In this document: piece by piece, positions 60,493-64,000 of the stretch
Position numbering within the stretch: the first letter of the stretch is position 1
How the letters are laid out: every line of letters starts with the position of its first letter
From: Streptomyces sp. NRRL S-340
GTDB taxonomy: Bacteria > Actinomycetota > Actinomycetes > Streptomycetales > Streptomycetaceae
Length of the DNA stretch: 64,000 bases
Assembly: GCF_000720185.1 (NCBI RefSeq)
Contig: NZ_JOIY01000005.1
Coordinates: 1 to 64,000 of the forward strand
Direction of reading: 5' to 3'
Notes under the pieces: generated by a model
Told to the model about the DNA's origin: nothing
The model's database searches: none
What the model saw: only the letters and a program-made list of their open reading frames with translations
Translations under genes and position numbers: made by a program

Positions 60493-62223
60493 GTGAGTCC
60501 CGACCACGGACAGCCGCGCCACCCGCGGCGACCCCACCGGCGCCAGGACCTCCAGAGGGACCCGAGGGACCTGACCGCCCCGGCGGACCTGACGGCCCCG
60601 GCGGATCCGCCGGACTTCATGGATCCGACGGACCTCACCGCCCCCGCGCACACGGACCGCGGGACCCCGGCGGACGACGACGGGGGGCACGGCACCCGCG
60701 GGCTGCCGCGCAGGGCCTTCCTCGGGGTGTGCGCCGGGGTGGTCGGGCTCGGCGCGACGGCCGCCTGCGACTCCCCGGCCTCCCGCCGCACCCCGCCCGC
60801 CGCGGACCGCCACCGGCCCGAGGCGGAACGGGACCGCGCGGGCAGCGGCGACTGGCGGATCACCTCGGCCGGCCCGCCGGACGCCGTGGCGGGCTACACC
60901 GACCGCGTCAGCGTCGTCCCGGGGGAGGAATGCGGGCTGCACGTGTCGACGACGGCGGCGTCGTTCCGGGTCTCGGCGTTCCGCGTCGGCTGGTACGGGG
61001 GGACGTACGCCCGTCTCGTGTGGCGCTCGGCGCCGGTGCGGGGGCACACACGCCCGCCCGGCCGCCTGCTGCCCGCGACCCGGACCGTCCGGGCGCAGTG
61101 GCCGCGCACGCTCACCGTCGGCACGGACGGCTGGCCCGAGGGCGCCTATCTGCTGCGTCTGGACGCGGACAACGGCCACCAGCGCTACCTCCCGCTGATC
61201 GTGCGCTCCGCCCACGGCGCCGGCCGCACCGTCCTGCTGCACGCCCCGGCCACCTGGCAGGCGTACAACCGGTGGGGCGGCTACAGCCTCTATGACGGAG
61301 CCTCGGGCGCCTACGCCACCCGCTCCCTCGCCGTCAGCTTCGACCGGCCCTACGACAAGGACGGCGCCGAGAAGTTCCTGACGTACGAGTGGGCGGCCGT
61401 CGTCCTGGCCGAACGGCTCGGCCTGCCCCTGGCGTACACCACCGGCACCGACCTGCACCGCGACCCCGGGGTCCTGCGGGGAGCCACCGCCCTGATCTGC
61501 CTGGGGCACGACGAGTACTGGACGCCCGAGCAGCGCCGGCACGTCACCGCCGCCCGGGACGCGGGCACCAACGTGGCCTTCCTCGGCGCCAACACCTGCT
61601 TCCGCAGGGTCCGCCTGGAGGCCGGTGAGGCGGACGAGGGGCGCACCGTCGTCTGCTACAAGTCCTCCTTCCGTGACGACCCCTGCTACCCGTCCCGTCC
61701 GGACCAGGTCACCACCGACTTCCGCCAGGCCCCGGCCGCCGATCCCGAGTCGTCCCTCACCGGGGTGCTCTACGAGGGCTACCCGGTGGACGCCCCCTAC
61801 GTCGTGCAGGCGGCGGACCACTGGCTCCACGAGGGCACGGGAGTGCGCGCCGGCGCGAGCTTCGCCCACCTGGTCGGGGTGGAGTACGACCGGGTCACCC
61901 CCGGCGCGCCCGTCCCCGCCCCGCCGGAGATCACCGCTCACTCGCCGCTGGTGCACGCCCGGGCCCGCAGCCACAGCGACTCGGCGTACTACACGGTCCC
62001 CAGCGGCGCGGGCGTCTTCGCCACCGGCACCATGCGCTGGGTGGAGGCGCTGATGGCGGGAACCGGTGAACTGGGCCGCGACCACGGCATGGACGCCCGC
62101 ACCCGCGCCTTCGTCACCCGCACCACGGAGAACCTGCTCCGGGCGTTCGCCGAGGGCCCCGCCGCCCGCCACCGCCCGGCACCACGCCCCAACGTGCACC
62201 GGCTGTACGGAACGACGGCGTGA
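60493..62223 (+). CDS. Tat lipoprotein related to N,N-dimethylformamidase large subunit
   Basis: A 576-residue exported protein. The Tat-lipo signal RRAFLGVCAGVVGLGATAAC ends in a lipobox Cys (about residue 93), but 75 residues of Pro/Asp-rich sequence with DLTAPAD repeats precede it. The mature part has a beta-sandwich (RVSAFRVGWYGGTYARLVW) and the DMFase-like domain: LLHAPATWQAYNRWGGYSLYD, ICLGHDEYWTPEQRRHVTAARDAGTNVAFLGANTCFRRV. Substrate unknown. The GTG at 60493 follows GGGAGG; an ATG at 60619 would shorten the leader. Confidence 0.8.
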   Translation: MSPDHGQPRHPRRPHRRQDLQRDPRDLTAPADLTAPADPPDFMDPTDLTAPAHTDRGTPADDDGGHGTRGLPRRAFLGVCAGVVGLGATAACDSPASRRTPPAADRHRPEAERDRAGSGDWRITSAGPPDAVAGYTDRVSVVPGEECGLHVSTTAASFRVSAFRVGWYGGTYARLVWRSAPVRGHTRPPGRLLPATRTVRAQWPRTLTVGTDGWPEGAYLLRLDADNGHQRYLPLIVRSAHGAGRTVLLHAPATWQAYNRWGGYSLYDGASGAYATRSLAVSFDRPYDKDGAEKFLTYEWAAVVLAERLGLPLAYTTGTDLHRDPGVLRGATALICLGHDEYWTPEQRRHVTAARDAGTNVAFLGANTCFRRVRLEAGEADEGRTVVCYKSSFRDDPCYPSRPDQVTTDFRQAPAADPESSLTGVLYEGYPVDAPYVVQAADHWLHEGTGVRAGASFAHLVGVEYDRVTPGAPVPAPPEITAHSPLVHARARSHSDSAYYTVPSGAGVFATGTMRWVEALMAGTGELGRDHGMDARTRAFVTRTTENLLRAFAEGPAARHRPAPRPNVHRLYGTTA

Positions 62224-62484
62224 ACCCACTGTCCCGGCCGTCCCGGCCGCCCTGACCACCGACCCTGCGGCCCGCAGGGCGGCGCCCAGGCGGGACGCCA
62301 GGACGGAGAGTCCGAGGCGGGGCCGCCGGACGGTCGGGGAGGACCACCGGACGGTCGGGGGAGGAGCGCCGGGGAGGGCAGTCCGAGGCGGGCCGCCCGG
62401 AAGCCGTGCGGGCTCCCCGCCGCGCACCGCGGCCTCCCTCGCTCCGCCGGGCGCGTGCGCTGCCCGGGGCGGACACTGGACCGC

Positions 62485-63558
62485 ATGACTCCTCGGTCCG
62501 TGTTCAGGGGCCGGCCGGTCGGGCGCCGGGCGGTGCTGCTCGGCATGGCGGGGACCGCGTTCGGGGCGGCGGGCTGGACCGGCGTGTCCGGCTGTGCCGC
62601 CGCCGGACACCGCGGCACCGCACCCGGACACGGCGTCACCACCCGCGCACCGGCCGCTGCCACGACCGGCCCGCCCGCGCCCCCGTCCGGCGCCGCCTCA
62701 CCGGCTCCGTCCGGTGCCGTTCCCGCGCTGCCCCGCACCAGGCCGTGGCGCCCCACGTCGGCCGAGGTCGAACCGGCGGCGAAACTGAGCGCCGTCGAGC
62801 TGATCGAGGCACTGGGCGCCTGGCCGAGCGGCGGGGGCGGTCCGGCCGCGGCGCGGGCCAGAGCGGCCGCAGCGCACCAGCGGCCGGCGCTGGCCGCCCA
62901 GGCAGGCCCCCTGCTGCCCGCGGCCGACGAGGCGGTGCTCCAGGTGATCGACGCCCAGTACGGCGGGATCCTCGCCGGCTCGGCGAGCGTGCTCGTCGTG
63001 TGCCGGCAGTGGACCCGGCGGGGAGCCACCGTCACGACGGGCGGTACGACGGTCGACGTACGGCTCGCCCGGAGCGGCCGCGGGTGGATCGTCACCGCCC
63101 TGCACCCGGCCCGGCCGGGCCCGCCCGAGGCGGCACCCCCGGCGGCGGTGCGCAAGGTGCTGGCCGACCCGCGGATCGAACTGCCGCCCGCCGCCGCGGC
63201 GGACCTGCGCGACGGCCGCGTCCACGACAGCGTGCTCACCGCGATGCTCCGGCTGGCCGGGACGTACCGGATCTCCGTGAGCGTGGTCCGCTCCGGGCAC
63301 CCCCTGGACGTCTTCGGCACCAGCCGTCCCAGCGACCACCCGCGCGGGCGGGCCTTCGACGTGTGGCGGATCGACGGCCGGCCGGTCGTCGACCCGCGCA
63401 CCCCCCGCTCCCTGGTCGAGCACTTCATGCGGGACGCGGCGGACGCCGGTTCCTACAACGTCGGCGGCCCGGTGCGGCTGTCCGGCGGGATGCGGCCGGA
63501 CCAGTTCTTCAGCGACGCCACCCACCACGACCACGTCCACGTCGGCTTCCGCACCTGA
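62485..63558 (+). CDS. Secreted M15-like peptidase (VanY/Hedgehog fold), lipoprotein
   Basis: A 357-residue exported protein. The N-terminus is a twin-arginine-like signal (GRRAVLLGMAGTAFGAAGWTG) with a lipobox-like VSGC. After an Ala/Pro linker and an uncharacterised middle domain, the C-terminus has the zinc-site motifs SDHPRGRAFDVW and HHDHVHVGF typical of D-Ala-D-Ala peptidase-related proteins (M15). It may trim peptidoglycan. The ATG at 62485 has a weak ribosome binding site. Confidence 0.8.
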   Translation: MTPRSVFRGRPVGRRAVLLGMAGTAFGAAGWTGVSGCAAAGHRGTAPGHGVTTRAPAAATTGPPAPPSGAASPAPSGAVPALPRTRPWRPTSAEVEPAAKLSAVELIEALGAWPSGGGGPAAARARAAAAHQRPALAAQAGPLLPAADEAVLQVIDAQYGGILAGSASVLVVCRQWTRRGATVTTGGTTVDVRLARSGRGWIVTALHPARPGPPEAAPPAAVRKVLADPRIELPPAAAADLRDGRVHDSVLTAMLRLAGTYRISVSVVRSGHPLDVFGTSRPSDHPRGRAFDVWRIDGRPVVDPRTPRSLVEHFMRDAADAGSYNVGGPVRLSGGMRPDQFFSDATHHDHVHVGFRT

Positions 63559-63578
63559 GCCCCCGGGGGCGGGGCGGG

Positions 63579-63791
63579 TCAGGCCAGCGCGAGCACCAGG
63601 GCGGCCACGAAGGTCAGGGCCGCCACGGGCACCACGACCAGCAGGGCGCGCTCGGCCCAGGCCGTCGGGTCCCCGCCGTCCACCGCAGAACGATCGTTCT
63701 TCCGGCGTCCCGGGCCCGGCCCGGCGAGGGCCCGGCCGGAACCGAGCAGCGAGCGGCACCAGGGACAGTCACCGTCCTCCCACGTCTCCAT
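63579..63791 (-). CDS. Small CPWC membrane protein
   Basis: A 70-residue protein with METWEDGDCPWCRSLLGSG at the N-terminus (CxxC, redox or zinc type) and one C-terminal membrane helix (ALLVVVPVAALTFVAALVLALA). Function unknown. It converges on the peptidase gene, 20 bases apart. The ribosome binding site is weak, so the call is tentative. Confidence 0.5.
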   Translation of the reverse strand: METWEDGDCPWCRSLLGSGRALAGPGPGRRKNDRSAVDGGDPTAWAERALLVVVPVAALTFVAALVLALA

Positions 63792-64000
63792 GCCGCGCTC
63801 AACGACCGGCCGGGGGCCCGGGCAACGCCTCCGGCGGCCATCGTGATGCGGCCGTCACCGGTCCGTGAGCAAGCGGTGCCCGGGAGTGCCCGGCCGCCCG
63901 CGCCCGCGACCCGGCCCACGTCCCGGCCGCCGGGTCGCGGGCCGTCGGCGGCTGCGGCCTCACAGGCCCGGGATCCCGCGGGGAACCGGCACCGCGGGCA

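Overview
The window is high-GC (roughly 73%) linear-chromosome-type DNA of a Streptomyces or very close relative. Support for this comes from strong third-position G/C bias, GTG and TTG starts, and actinomycete-specific families: a chaplin, a WhiB-like protein, a DUF5753/DUF397 pair, SigB/F/G-type sigma factors, DUF5133 and a TgmA/TgmB graspetide pair. I see no tRNA, rRNA, transposase, integrase or CRISPR array. The content looks like accessory chromosome arm: stress, catabolism and surface functions rather than core housekeeping.

Layout. 0-4 kb: alpha-glucan metabolism (5' part of glgE, a HATPase-like protein, glgX), closed by a 22-bp terminator. 4-6 kb: a two-domain VOC protein with a SigB-type promoter and a SigF/B-family sigma factor. 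6-9.3 kb: a MarR-controlled ABC-2 exporter and an unknown protein. 9.4-13.1 kb: hemC, an ATP-dependent DNA ligase, a DoxX-peroxiredoxin pair and a free-standing LigD-type phosphoesterase. 13.3-20.8 kb: a complete fructan/levan utilisation locus (LacI regulator, cytoplasmic GH32, binding-protein ABC importer without its own ATPase, divergent secreted GH32) with a well-defined divergent operator-promoter region. 21-31 kb: a metallophosphatase, a dienelactone hydrolase, a Sua5/YciO protein, a PucR-like regulator, an MFS exporter, a PP2C phosphatase and a Gfo/Idh/MocA oxidoreductase. 31.5-36.1 kb: a DUF574 methyltransferase, a DUF5753 regulator with its DUF397 partner, a HEAT-like protein, a WhiB-like protein and a second DUF5133 protein. 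36.2-37.8 kb: tgmB-tgmA, a minimal graspetide (omega-ester RiPP) locus, next to a DUF1232 membrane protein. 38-43.2 kb: a repeat-containing membrane protein and a three-subunit molybdenum hydroxylase (Mo, FAD/4Fe-4S, 2Fe-2S). 43.6-51.1 kb: an unknown protein, a short chaplin, an FprA-type ferredoxin reductase with an iron box, a DMT transporter, a catalase and a SigB-like sigma factor. 51.2-64 kb: an FAD oxidoreductase coupled to a pyruvyltransferase-like protein, an MFS transporter, a beta-helix protein, CsbD, DoxX, a secreted protein, a hemerythrin protein, a Tat lipoprotein related to dimethylformamidase, an M15-like peptidase and a small CPWC membrane protein.

How it fits together. Several genes are linked by one promoter type (GNNT-N14-16-GGGTAY, the SigB-class consensus of Streptomyces): the sigB-like gene itself, the catalase, the VOC protein and, more weakly, the LigD-type phosphoesterase. 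Together with CsbD, hemerythrin, two DoxX proteins and the peroxiredoxin, this suggests a general-stress neighbourhood. The most coherent metabolic unit is the fructan locus; the most unusual candidate for a specialised product is the tgmAB pair, which lacks the methyltransferase often found with it.
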